Positions 16,510 through 24,956 of a DNA stretch of 64,000 nt are shown in pieces. How positions within the stretch are numbered: position 1 is the stretch's first letter; each line of letters opens with the position of its first letter. The notes beneath the pieces were generated by a model. That model was not told where the DNA came from. It saw only the letters and a program-made list of their open reading frames with translations, and did no database searches. The stretch is from WRMS01 sp038562165. GTDB taxonomy: Bacteria; Bacillota; Peptococcia; DRI-13; UBA5745. The position numbers were made by a program, and so were the translations under genes. Where the stretch lies: assembly GCA_038562165.1 (NCBI GenBank), contig JBCFAO010000011.1:29236-93235 (forward strand), given 5' to 3'.

Positions 16510-19500
16510 ATGATAAAGAAAATGGAAAAAGTAATGGCGGCAAACCGGGGCGAGATCGCTGTCCGCATATTCAGGGCCTGCAATGAGCTGGGTCTGAAAA
16601 CCTTAGCTATCCATTCCAAGGAGGATGCCCTGAGCCTTTTTCGCTCAAAAGCCGACGAGTCTTACCTAATCGGCGAAAACATCAGTCCCTTGGCGGCTTA
16701 TTTGGATATTGACCGCATCATCGCTTTAGCTCAAAAAAAGAAAGTGGATGCTATTCATCCCGGTTACGGTTTTCTGTCGGAAAACCCCCAGTTTGCCCGG
16801 GCCTGTGAGAAAGCAGGCATTATTTTTATCGGGCCGCCGGCAGATGTGCTGGAAAAAGTGGGGGATAAGATCAGCGCCAAAAAAGTGGCGGAGGCTTGCG
16901 GCGTCCCCATTATTCCCGGCAGCAAAGCCCCCCTGGCCTCGGCGGCGGAAGCTAAGGAGTTGGCGGCCAAATACGGCTATCCCGTGATCCTGAAGGCTGC
17001 TGCCGGCGGCGGCGGCCGGGGCATGCGGCTGGTTAATACGCCGGATGAGCTGGAGGCGGCTTTTGACCTGGTGAAGACGGAAGCGAAAAAAGCCTTCGGC
17101 AACGACGATATCTTCATTGAAAAATACTTGATCAATCCCAAACACATTGAAGTGCAGATTTTGGCGGATACTCATGGCAACGTGCTTCACCTCTATGAGC
17201 GGGATTGCTCTGTACAGCGCCGCTACCAAAAAGTAGTGGAGTATGCGCCGGCCTTTTCTGTGGATCAAAGCATCAGGCAGGCCTTATGCCGGGATGCGGT
17301 GGCCATTGCCAAAGCCGTAGGCTATGTCAATGCCGGTACCGTAGAGTTTCTGGTGGATGCCCGGGGGGAATACTTCTTCATCGAAATGAACCCCCGGATT
17401 CAGGTGGAGCATACGGTGACGGAAATGGTCACCGGTATCGATATTGTGCAGGCCCAGGTTTTGATTGCCCAGGGCTATGCCTTGGATTCTGAGGAGATCG
17501 GTATTGCCGGCCAGGAGGCCGTGGAGATGCGGGGCTATGCTATCCAATGCCGGGTTACTACTGAGGACCCCAGAAACAACTTCCTGCCGGATACGGGAAA
17601 AATCACCACTTACCGCAGCGGCGGTGGCTTCGGCGTCCGTCTTGACGCCGGCAATGCCTTTGCCGGGGCGGTGATTACCCCTTACTACGACAGCTTGCTG
17701 GTGAAAATCACCACCCTGGACCGTACATTCAAGGGGGCCATTAATAAGGCTCTGCGCTCCATTAGTGAGATTCGTATCCGGGGCGTCAAAACGAATATCG
17801 CTTTCATCAGCAATATTTTAAGAAGTCCTGAGTTTCAGGCAGGTTTTTGCCATACAAAATTTATTGATGAGACACCCTGCCTTTTTGAGATCGAGCAGCC
17901 CCAGGACCGGGCTACGAAAGTACTGCGCCGGATGGGTGAAAAAATTCTCAAAGATAAAATTACGTCAAAGCCCAGCTTCGATAAGCTGCGGATTCCCGAG
18001 GTGCCGGAAACGCCGCCTCAGGATGGGCTGAAGCAAATGATGGATGCTCAGGGACCGGCGGCGGTAGCCCGCTGGGTGCTGGAGCAAAAGCGGGTGCTGA
18101 TTACCGATACGACTTTGCGGGATGCCCATCAATCCCTGCTGGCTACCAGGATGCGGACCAGGGATATGCTGACCGTTGCCCCGGCTACCGCCCATATTTT
18201 GAAAGATGCTTTTTCTCTGGAGATGTGGGGCGGCGCCACCTTCGATGTCAGCTACCGCTTTTTGCGGGAGTCTCCCTGGGTGCGTCTGGATGAGCTGCGG
18301 CGGCGGATACCTAATATTTTATTTCAGATGCTGCTGCGGGGGGCCAATGCCGTAGGCTATACCAACTACCCGGACAACGTGATCCGCTCTTTCATCCGGG
18401 AGGCGGCTGCCGGCGGCATCGATGTATTTCGTATCTTTGACAGTCTCAACTGGCTGCCCGGTATGGAGCTGGCCATCGAAGAGGTGCTGAAAGCCGGCAA
18501 AATGGCTGAAGGCACCATCTGCTACACCGGCGATATTACTGATCCCAAACGGGACAAATATTCCTTGAATTATTATGTCGATATGGCTAAAGAACTGGAG
18601 CGCCGGGGAGTGCACCAGCTTTGCATTAAAGATATGGCGGGACTGCTCAAGCCCTACGCCGCCGGCAAGCTGGTCAAGGCGTTGAAAGACGAGTTGACTA
18701 TTCCCGTCCATCTCCATACCCACGATACCAGCGGCAACCAGATCGCCGCTTATCTGATGGCGGTGGAAGCCGGCGTGGATATTGTGGACTGCGCCATCGG
18801 CAGCATGTCCTCTTTGACCAGCCAGCCTTCCTTCAATTCTCTGGTGGCGGCTTTAGCCGGCGGTCCCCGGGATACGGGCTTTGATTCTTTGGAATTGGCA
18901 AAGCTCAACAATTACTGGGAAGACGTGCGGCCCATGTACCGCCAGTTTGAATCGGATCTGAAGGCTCCTAACCCCGATATCTACCGCTATGAGATCCCCG
19001 GCGGCCAGTACAGCAACCTGAAGCCTCAGGTAGAGAGCCTGGGCCTGGGCCACCGTTTTGACGAGGTTAAAGAGAAATACCGGGAAGTCAACGAGATTCT
19101 CGGCGATATCGTCAAAGTGACGCCTTCTTCAAAAATGGTTGGGGATATGGCCATCTTCATGGTGCAAAATGGCCTTGGCAAAGACAATCTGGTGGAAGAA
19201 GGCCGCAATCTGCCCTTCCCCGATTCCGTAGTCAGTTATTTCAAAGGGATGATGGGCCAGCCTGCCGGCGGTTTCCCCAAAGAACTGCAGGAAGTGGTGT
19301 TAAAAGGGCAAGAGGCGATTACCTGCCGTCCCGGTGAGCTTTTGCCGCCGGCGGATTTTGAAGGGGCCGCCAAATTGCTGGCCGAAAAAATGAACTATGC
19401 TCCTACCCAGCGGGATATTGTAAGCTGGTGCTTGTATCCTAAGGTTTTTGAAGAATATATTAAGCATCGTCAGGAAAACGCCGATGTCAGCCGCATGGAA

Positions 19501-19938
19501 ACTTCCGTGTTCTTCATGGGCATGGTACCCGGCGAAACCACGGAGCTGACCATTGAAGATGGCAAAACCCTGATGATTAAATACGTTTCCAAGGGAGAGG
19601 CCAACGACGACGGTACCCGCAATATGATTTTTGAGTTGAACGGCATCCGCCGGGAAGTGGCGGTACCCGATGAATCCCTGAAGGCCTCGGCCCGGGAAAA
19701 AATCCTTATGGCCAATGTCAATGATCCCAAAGAGGTAGGCTCCAGTCTGCCGGGAGCTGTTTCCAAGCTTCTGGTGAAGGAAGGCCAGAAAGTGGAGTCA
19801 GGTCAGGCTCTGGCTATTATTGAAGCCATGAAAATGGAGGTCAGCATCGCTGCTCCTATGGCCGGCACCATCAAGGCAATAAATGTTAAAGAAGGGGCCA
19901 GTGTCAGATCCGGTGAGTTGTTGGTTGTCTTAGGTTAG
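16510..19938 (+). CDS. pyc: pyruvate carboxylase
   Basis: Pyruvate carboxylase makes oxaloacetate from pyruvate, bicarbonate and ATP. The full single-chain form is present, 1142 residues: biotin carboxylase (residues 1-450, with the glycine-rich loop AAAGGGGRGM near 165), carboxyltransferase TIM barrel (about 530-800, with TTLRDAHQSLLATRMRT), a linking domain, and the C-terminal biotin carrier with EAMKMEV; the biotinylated lysine is K1108. ATG 16510 has GCGGAGG eight bases upstream; a TTG at 16483 is in frame but lacks a site. It follows aspartate kinase, and oxaloacetate is the precursor of aspartate, so the pair may feed the same pathway. Confidence 0.97.
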   Translation: MIKKMEKVMAANRGEIAVRIFRACNELGLKTLAIHSKEDALSLFRSKADESYLIGENISPLAAYLDIDRIIALAQKKKVDAIHPGYGFLSENPQFARACEKAGIIFIGPPADVLEKVGDKISAKKVAEACGVPIIPGSKAPLASAAEAKELAAKYGYPVILKAAAGGGGRGMRLVNTPDELEAAFDLVKTEAKKAFGNDDIFIEKYLINPKHIEVQILADTHGNVLHLYERDCSVQRRYQKVVEYAPAFSVDQSIRQALCRDAVAIAKAVGYVNAGTVEFLVDARGEYFFIEMNPRIQVEHTVTEMVTGIDIVQAQVLIAQGYALDSEEIGIAGQEAVEMRGYAIQCRVTTEDPRNNFLPDTGKITTYRSGGGFGVRLDAGNAFAGAVITPYYDSLLVKITTLDRTFKGAINKALRSISEIRIRGVKTNIAFISNILRSPEFQAGFCHTKFIDETPCLFEIEQPQDRATKVLRRMGEKILKDKITSKPSFDKLRIPEVPETPPQDGLKQMMDAQGPAAVARWVLEQKRVLITDTTLRDAHQSLLATRMRTRDMLTVAPATAHILKDAFSLEMWGGATFDVSYRFLRESPWVRLDELRRRIPNILFQMLLRGANAVGYTNYPDNVIRSFIREAAAGGIDVFRIFDSLNWLPGMELAIEEVLKAGKMAEGTICYTGDITDPKRDKYSLNYYVDMAKELERRGVHQLCIKDMAGLLKPYAAGKLVKALKDELTIPVHLHTHDTSGNQIAAYLMAVEAGVDIVDCAIGSMSSLTSQPSFNSLVAALAGGPRDTGFDSLELAKLNNYWEDVRPMYRQFESDLKAPNPDIYRYEIPGGQYSNLKPQVESLGLGHRFDEVKEKYREVNEILGDIVKVTPSSKMVGDMAIFMVQNGLGKDNLVEEGRNLPFPDSVVSYFKGMMGQPAGGFPKELQEVVLKGQEAITCRPGELLPPADFEGAAKLLAEKMNYAPTQRDIVSWCLYPKVFEEYIKHRQENADVSRMETSVFFMGMVPGETTELTIEDGKTLMIKYVSKGEANDDGTRNMIFELNGIRREVAVPDESLKASAREKILMANVNDPKEVGSSLPGAVSKLLVKEGQKVESGQALAIIEAMKMEVSIAAPMAGTIKAINVKEGASVRSGELLVVLG

Positions 19939-19970
19939 CTCTCCGGGGTCAACTGGTAAGGACTAGGCAA

Positions 19971-20867
19971 TTGTTAAAAAAAGCCGATGTTTATATTTTA
20001 ATAGCCGCAGCCGCCTGGGCTTTTACGGGAGTATTCTATAAAGGGGTAGAAAATGCAGGGGTAAGTTCATTAGAGGCCGTAGGCCTGCGCTTGATTGTGG
20101 CCAGCCTGGCAGCCCTTATTTACTATGTGGCCAAGGAGAAAAGCCTGCCGCCCATTAGCTGGCAGGATGTGCCCCTTTATTTTGGTACCGGCGTCTGCAG
20201 CTTGGTTTTCTTTAATATTATGTATTTCAGGGCTATTTCTTTGACCTCGGTTTCCATAGCGGTGGCCTTGCTTTATACTTCCCCTTGTTTTGTGGTGCTG
20301 CTTTCCCGGCTGATGTTTAAAGAGCCGCTGACGAAAGCAAAGGTTTTGGCCACAGGCTTTACCTTGATCGGCTGCTTTCTGGTGACGGGAGCTTTCCAGG
20401 CAGAGCTGGCGGCTTTGCCGGCAAAGGGGATTATCTTTGGTGTAGCCGCAGGTTTTGCTTATGCCCTTTACAGCGTCCTGGGCAAATACCCTTTAGCCCG
20501 TCGCTCTTCGGACACGGTAAGCTTTTATACTTTGTTTTTTGCGGCAGTGGCTATGTTTCCCTTTGCCCGTCCCGACCGCGCCATATTTCTGCTGACTTCG
20601 CCGACCGCTATAGCATCTGCTTTAGCCCTGGGCGTTGCCTCCTGCACCCTGCCTTACGTTGCTTATACAAAGGGCCTGTCCCAGATGGAAAGCGGCCGGG
20701 CCTCTCTGTTGGTGGCAGTGGAGCTGGTAATTGCCGCTTTTTTGGGAGTGGTTACCCAAGGAGACCGGCTGGGTTTCAGTCAGATCATTGGTATTGCTAT
20801 GATTTTTTCGGCAGTAACGCTCTTGAACTTAAACAAGGCGCCGGCGGCAGCCGAAGCAAAGCAGTAG
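19971..20867 (+). CDS. EamA/DMT-family transporter
   Basis: A 298-residue membrane protein with ten predicted helices in two five-helix EamA repeats. The first has AAAAWAFTGVFYKG near residue 15, the second GFAYALYSVLGKYPL near 160. The family exports amino acids, metabolites or drugs; substrate is not readable from sequence. The start is TTG at 19971, preceded by TAAGGACTAGG. It is 32 bases after pyc, so it may be in the same transcript. A terminator-like hairpin stands about 115 bases after its stop. Confidence 0.87.
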   Translation: MLKKADVYILIAAAAWAFTGVFYKGVENAGVSSLEAVGLRLIVASLAALIYYVAKEKSLPPISWQDVPLYFGTGVCSLVFFNIMYFRAISLTSVSIAVALLYTSPCFVVLLSRLMFKEPLTKAKVLATGFTLIGCFLVTGAFQAELAALPAKGIIFGVAAGFAYALYSVLGKYPLARRSSDTVSFYTLFFAAVAMFPFARPDRAIFLLTSPTAIASALALGVASCTLPYVAYTKGLSQMESGRASLLVAVELVIAAFLGVVTQGDRLGFSQIIGIAMIFSAVTLLNLNKAPAAAEAKQ

Positions 20868-20982
20868 CAGGAAAGTCAGCAGCAGCGAATCTTCGTAGCC
20901 ATCTATATTTCCTTTAGGATAACTTCCTTAGGCGAGGCCTTGAAAAGCCGGTTCCGGACAAAATAAAATTCTGGCTTGAGAG

Positions 20983-21022
20983 CAGGGGATATGCCGCAGC
21001 GGCGGCAGTCCTCTGTTTTTTT
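20983..21022 (+). terminator. rho-independent terminator downstream of the EamA gene
   Basis: CAGGGGA pairs with TCCTCTG, with an inner TGCCGC/GCGGCA stem, and seven T residues follow directly (21016-21022). Confidence 0.75.
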
Positions 21023-21182
21023 GTTTTGAAATTGGACTTAACCTCCACGGAAATAAACAATACGGTTACAGTCATCCCTGGCCTGAGTCAGTGCAAGCAG
21101 GGAGGTGGTGAGGTTAGTTAGTGCGGTGTACGGCGGTGCAGTAGCACGGTAGTGCGGTCCTGGGCTGCGGCTTCCGGCTTTC

Positions 21183-21460
21183 CACAGTGGCTAACTGAGC
21201 AAAAATGCAGGTTTGTTAGCGTTCACAGTGGCTAACTGAGCAAAATTGCAAGTTTAAAGTGTTTAAGCACCATCTTTGTGTTGTGGTCAGTGGATTTTTC
21301 ACTGTATCTAGTGCCGCGAAAAATGAACATACCCTATTGTAATGAAACAATTCACTTTAAACTTGCAATTTTGCACAAAAGGGGCAGGATAGCACATACA
21401 AAGTTGAAATTTTGCTCAGTTAGCATAATCGAACAGTGATAAGCCTGCAATTTTGGGCAG
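21183..21460. repeat. dispersed repeat locus 2: two forward, three reverse copies at 41 bp period
   Basis: Forward copies at 21196-21216 and 21237-21256 are each preceded by CACAGTGGCTAAC. Reverse copies have cores at 21365, 21406 and 21447, exactly 41 bases apart, and the last two are followed by a CAGTTAG motif. The first forward copy is identical over 21 bases to the reverse copies at 9714 and 9754. Confidence 0.85.
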
Positions 21461-21487
21461 TTAGGGCTAGCAAACACCTGCGGCTAC

Positions 21488-21555
21488 CGGGGCTATTGCC
21501 GGAGAGCCCCCCCGCAGCTGCCAGGTCGCTGCCGGAGAGCGCCCACGCAGCTGCA
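21488..21555 (+). repeat. two imperfect ~30-bp direct repeats
   Basis: GGGGCTATTGCCGGAGAGCC...CGCAGCTGCC is followed by GGTCGCTGCCGGAGAGCGCC...CGCAGCTGCA about 36 bases later. The pair lies just left of the contig join and may explain why assembly failed here. Confidence 0.6.
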
Positions 21556-21609
21556 GTGGCACTGCCTAACGTCCAGCCATTCGACCATCCAGCTACCCCG
21601 GCGGGGCTC

Positions 21610-21752
21610 GGGGGGGGGGGGGGGGGGGGGGGGGCGGGGCCGCGCGGCGNNNNNNNNNNGCCCCCGCCCCGGCAGTGGCCCTGCCACCCGTCCACCCAAT
21701 CCCCACCCCCCCCCCCCCCCCACCCCGCCCCCCCCCCCCCCCCCCCCCCCCC
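21610..21752. other. assembly gap (10 N) flanked by poly-G and poly-C
   Basis: A 25-base G run (21610-21634) leads to N at 21650-21659. To the right, C runs extend to 21752. Both contig ends read outward as G, the usual signature of no-signal base calls at read ends. Sequence between about 21560 and 21752 should not be interpreted biologically. Confidence 0.9.
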
Positions 21753-21919
21753 AATCCTCCAACCACGTTTTGCCTTATTTAAATTTCCACTAACAGTTGG
21801 AATTGAAGAAATAAGATTTTTATGGTATTGTGTAGGCAAGAGTGTACAATAAAATGAGCACAATGTCAGGAAAGTGTACAATATTTGAGCCTGTGTTTAG
21901 GAATCAGGCCAAGGTTGAC

Positions 21920-21937
21920 TTGGCATAAATCCTGCAT
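21920..21937 (+). promoter_or_regulatory. sigma-54 (-24/-12) promoter of the activator gene
   Basis: TTGGCATAAATCCTGCAT has GG at 21922-21923 and GC at 21934-21935 with exactly 10 bases between, as required for RpoN promoters. It lies about 28 bases before the start of a sigma-54-dependent activator gene, which suggests self-activation. Confidence 0.65.
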
Positions 21938-21964
21938 AAGTCTTGAGATAAGGTGAGGGAGACT

Positions 21965-23770
21965 ATGGAAAAAAAGTTAGCGAAGCTTCTCGACCGTATT
22001 GCCGAAGGTATTGTCTACTTAGACCACGATCTGAATATCACCTATGCGAATATCCCTTTTATGAAAATGATGGGGATTACCAGCAATCAGGGGCCCGGCC
22101 ATCCCGCCGGCATAATTAAACCGGGGGATTTGGTTTTAGTAGCCTGCAATTACGTGGACTTTGAAGACGATGTTTTGATGAAGGAGGATCTAAGCTGTAT
22201 CGGTGTGGACATCCGCAACATCGAGAAAGGCGACGGCGTATTGGCGGTAGGCGCTCTGGGCGCTCCTGCCGGCTCGGCGGCAGTCAAGCTGGCCCGCTAT
22301 ATGGCCTCCGATTTTATTGTCGATCTTACCTGCGGCATTACTAAAGATAAGGAAGCCAGTTTACAAATTAATGAAATCAATAATATTCTGACTATTGCTG
22401 TAGGCCAGTGCCACCTGGAAATGCGCTATCAAACTCATAATGCCATGCTGGTAATCCTGGACAGGGATACGAAGGAGATTATCTTTTATCAGGACAGGGG
22501 CTATACCCTGCGCAATGAGAGCTTTGGCGATATCATGAGGGGCAAAGACTGGGCCTCCAAAGGCCAGTTTTACGATCCCCTCAGCTATAAAGGGAAAAAC
22601 TTTATGGATTTTTTCCCTGACCGAAAATGTCTCCAGGCAATCCGGTCAGTGGTAAATAAAGAGCAGGATTGCGTAGAAAATATTGAAGTACAGGTTAGCC
22701 TCGTCTATTTTCTGGCTACGGTAAACTCTGACGGTGAAGACGGCGTAGTGTTGATTTTCAACGATTTGACGGAAGTTAAACAATACCAGGCTATCCTTCA
22801 GGAAAATGAAAAATACGAGCAGGCTTTTTCCTCGATCATAGGCTCTTCCAAGCTCTTACAATCTACAGTTAGGATGGCTGCAAAGATTTCCCAGTCCAAA
22901 TCCACGGTTTTGCTGCTGGGCGAAAGCGGTACCGGGAAAGGCATATTCGCCAAAGCCATCCATGACAACAGCTCCCGTTCCGACAAAAACTTTGTGGCTA
23001 TCAATATGGCGGCCATTCCGCCTGCCCTTCTGGAAAGTGAGCTTTTCGGCTACGAGGCCGGCTCTTTCACCGGCGCCAGCGGTAAGGGCAAAATCGGCCG
23101 CTTTATGTCTGCCAATGGCGGTACCATATTTCTTGACGAGATCGGCGATATGAATTTGGAGCTCCAGGCCAAAATTCTTCAGGTGCTTCAGGAAAACCGG
23201 GTCTATCCCGTAGGTTCTGTTTCTCCCGTTGATATTGACGTCAGGATCATTGCCGCTACCCACCAAAATTTAGAGGAGCAGGTCAGAACCGGAAAATTCC
23301 GGGCGGATTTATACTACCGGTTAAACGTAATCACCCTGGAACTGGCGCCTCTGCGGGAGCATAAAGAAGACATCTGGAATCTCGTGGAGTATTTCTTGCC
23401 TATAATCAGCAAAAAAGTGGGTAAAATAGTAAGACAGATCGACGAGGACGTCAAATATATCTTTTATCTTTACGACTGGCCCGGCAATGTGCGGGAATTG
23501 GAAAACGTTCTGGAAAGCGCCGTCAATATGGCGGAGTCCCAGACCATTACCCTGGAAGACCTGCCTAAGCGTTTTCTCAATTTTTTAGGAAAAAGATTTC
23601 AGGAACGCAGCATGCTGCCTCTGAGGGAGGCTTCAGGCCAAGCCGAAAAAGAATCCATCACCGCAGCCTTGGAATTGACGAAAGGCAACAAGGCGGAAGC
23701 CGCTAAAGTATTGAATATTGCCAGAACCACATTTTACAATAAGCTAAAAAAACACAGCCTCATTGAATAA
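21965..23770 (+). CDS. sigma-54-dependent transcriptional activator with PAS sensor domain
   Basis: A 601-residue enhancer-binding protein. The N-terminal ~280 residues include a PAS-like segment (LLDRIAEGIVYLDHDLNITYAN, residues 7-28) and a second sensory region of unclear type. The AAA+ domain has Walker A GESGTGKG at 319-326, the sigma-54 contact loop GSFTGA at 366-371 (usually GAFTGA) and Walker B GGTIFLDEIGD. A Fis-type helix-turn-helix closes the protein (GNKAEAAKVLNIARTTFYNKL). ATG 21965 has AAGGTGAGGG just upstream; a GTG at 21953 falls inside that site. A sigma-54 promoter precedes it. Likely targets include the neighbouring cassette, ddh or the liv operon, but no second -24/-12 site was found before those genes. 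Confidence 0.93.
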   Translation: MEKKLAKLLDRIAEGIVYLDHDLNITYANIPFMKMMGITSNQGPGHPAGIIKPGDLVLVACNYVDFEDDVLMKEDLSCIGVDIRNIEKGDGVLAVGALGAPAGSAAVKLARYMASDFIVDLTCGITKDKEASLQINEINNILTIAVGQCHLEMRYQTHNAMLVILDRDTKEIIFYQDRGYTLRNESFGDIMRGKDWASKGQFYDPLSYKGKNFMDFFPDRKCLQAIRSVVNKEQDCVENIEVQVSLVYFLATVNSDGEDGVVLIFNDLTEVKQYQAILQENEKYEQAFSSIIGSSKLLQSTVRMAAKISQSKSTVLLLGESGTGKGIFAKAIHDNSSRSDKNFVAINMAAIPPALLESELFGYEAGSFTGASGKGKIGRFMSANGGTIFLDEIGDMNLELQAKILQVLQENRVYPVGSVSPVDIDVRIIAATHQNLEEQVRTGKFRADLYYRLNVITLELAPLREHKEDIWNLVEYFLPIISKKVGKIVRQIDEDVKYIFYLYDWPGNVRELENVLESAVNMAESQTITLEDLPKRFLNFLGKRFQERSMLPLREASGQAEKESITAALELTKGNKAEAAKVLNIARTTFYNKLKKHSLIE

Positions 23771-23781
23771 CGTTACGTTAA

Positions 23782-23968
23782 AACGCACAGAGGTAAGAAA
23801 AAACTTTCGCTATCGAAATTTTTCTACTGAGGCATTATAACGAGGAGGTCTGCGGCAATATCCGATGCTTTGAGATTATAGGCTGTCATCACCAGCCATC
23901 GCCTCGTTGAAATGCACAGAGGTAAGAAAAACTTTCGCTATCGAAATTTTTCTACTGAGGCATTATAA
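23782..23968 (+). repeat. duplicated ~58-bp hairpin element
   Basis: Copies at 23782-23840 and 23911-23968 are nearly identical. Each contains an imperfect hairpin (CAG-TA-GAAAAA-TTTCG / CGAAA-TTTTTC-TA-CTG; 23788-23829 and 23917-23957) followed by GAGGCATTATAA. Between them, AACGAGG (23839) and CCTCGTT (23903) are inverted. The first copy may terminate the activator gene; the second ends in TATAAT (23964-23969), a possible -10 for the next gene. Confidence 0.75.
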
Positions 23969-23992
23969 TAGTGGAAAAAGGAGGCGATTCCC

Positions 23993-24295
23993 ATGGAAGA
24001 CATCTTAATGCAAGAATTGGAAAACCTGCGGGCGGAAAACAAGATATTGCGGGATTCTCTGGTGGAATATCGCAGTGATGAGTCACAAGGTGAAGAGAAG
24101 TCAGTAGACTCTTTGCTAAAGGACATGACCGGCAAGCTGAATATAGCGGTAGGTCAAGTAAAGGAGCAATTGGGCCCCAGTACGGAAAAACTTACCGAGA
24201 GCCTCAGCCACCAGATGGCGGAAAACCCCATACCCCTTTTGCTTGCCGCCTTCGGCGCCGGCTATCTTGTAAGCCGGGCTTTGGAACGAAGGTAG
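23993..24295 (+). CDS. YqjD/ElaB-like (DUF883-like) membrane-anchored protein
   Basis: A 100-residue protein: an N-terminal coiled coil (residues 3-30), an amphipathic helix region (VDSLLKDMTGKLNIAVGQVKEQLG) and one C-terminal hydrophobic segment with small-residue packing (NPIPLLLAAFGAGYLVSRALERR). This layout matches the E. coli YqjD/ElaB/YgaM group, tail-anchored proteins that bind ribosomes in stationary phase, although primary similarity is modest. AGGAGG lies eight bases before ATG 23993. It starts a three-gene cassette with a holin-like membrane protein and a second protein of similar layout, as in the E. coli yqjD-yqjE-yqjK operon. Confidence 0.6.
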   Translation: MEDILMQELENLRAENKILRDSLVEYRSDESQGEEKSVDSLLKDMTGKLNIAVGQVKEQLGPSTEKLTESLSHQMAENPIPLLLAAFGAGYLVSRALERR

Positions 24296-24358
24296 CAGTC
24301 AACCCGTAAGCTTCAGGCTTTATGCATTATTAGGCTTTACGTAGAATAAGGGGGCATT

Positions 24359-24634
24359 ATGGCAGAAATCACAGCATACTTTCTCAATTTGCTGGAAATT
24401 TTAGAAAAAGAATGGCAGCTTCTGCGGCTGACGGCGGCAAAAACCATAAAAGGTCTGGGTTGGTTCGGCATAGGTATATTGCTGCTGACCATAGGGCTAT
24501 TGCTTTTGGCCTGGACTTGTTTCACTGCTTTAGCTCAAGTCATTGGTCCCGTGGGCGCGGGGCTGGCCACATCCCTATTGATTTTGGCGGCAGGAGGTAT
24601 TTTTTTATGGATGGGCAGCAAAAGTCTCAAGTAG
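24359..24634 (+). CDS. YqjE-like, phage-holin-3_6-type membrane protein
   Basis: A 91-residue protein with an amphipathic N-terminal helix (residues 1-28) and two hydrophobic helices separated by a short turn (about 32-55 and 62-85). Size and topology match the DUF1469 or holin_3_6 family to which E. coli YqjE belongs; these are chromosomal membrane proteins and not lysis proteins in most genomes. AGGGGG precedes ATG 24359. It is second in the cassette, and its 3' end overlaps the third gene by 28 bases. I saw no lysis or phage genes nearby that would support a true holin. Confidence 0.6.
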   Translation: MAEITAYFLNLLEILEKEWQLLRLTAAKTIKGLGWFGIGILLLTIGLLLLAWTCFTALAQVIGPVGAGLATSLLILAAGGIFLWMGSKSLK

Positions 24635-24909
24635 ATACAGACATAAAAACAAATCCAGATATAAATGAACAGCAAGCTTCTGCCGAGGAAGCCAAGAAGT
24701 CGCTGGACCTGGCTAAGGACCGGCTGGCCGAAAAGGCGCAGCAGCTAACATTGAAAGATTATATGACAAAGCACCCCTATATATCGTTGGGGGCAGCCTT
24801 TTTTTCCGGCGTGCTGCTGGGCGGGTCCCATGAGGCCCGAGCAGATATATCCCGTACCATGATGGACGTTATAGGCAAAGAGGTGATTCGTCAGAGAGAA
24901 AAGCATTAA
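24607..24909 (+). CDS. second YqjD-like tail-anchored protein
   Basis: A 100-residue protein read in a different frame from the preceding gene and overlapping it by 28 bases. ATG 24607 has AGGAGG nine bases upstream, inside the preceding gene. The N-terminal 55 residues are polar and helical (EEAKKSLDLAKDRLAEKAQQL). A hydrophobic segment follows (HPYISLGAAFFSGVLLGGS), then a basic tail ending REKH. Layout is like the first gene of the cassette, with a glycine-rich anchor typical of the DUF883 group. Function is unknown; a stress or stationary-phase envelope role is inferred from the family. Confidence 0.6.
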   Translation: MDGQQKSQVDTDIKTNPDINEQQASAEEAKKSLDLAKDRLAEKAQQLTLKDYMTKHPYISLGAAFFSGVLLGGSHEARADISRTMMDVIGKEVIRQREKH

Positions 24910-24956
24910 GCAAGGTACATCATATTTTTGATTAAAATGGGGGAGGTAGACTGAGA

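Larger units (their letters stand above)
20868..21964. other. 1.1-kb gene-free stretch with terminator, repeats and a contig join
   Basis: No credible gene was found. The interval holds a terminator (20983-21022), a G-rich low-complexity stretch (about 21119-21170), dispersed repeat locus 2 (21183-21460), two ~30-bp direct repeats at about 21488-21555, the assembly gap with homopolymers, and the sigma-54 promoter at 21920. Open frames crossing the gap are glycine- and proline-rich and are artefacts of the homopolymers. Confidence 0.85.

Noticed and set aside
16726..19766. Antisense frames opposite pyruvate carboxylase
   Set aside because: Shadows of a clear, full-length gene on the plus strand.
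21420..21881. Glycine- or proline-rich frames crossing the N gap on both strands
   Set aside because: They consist of poly-G/poly-C homopolymers and N bases, have no ribosome site, and the region is an assembly artefact.
24359..24634. Phage holin indicating a prophage
   Set aside because: No endolysin, structural, integrase or other phage gene is nearby; the three-gene context matches the chromosomal YqjD/YqjE type.
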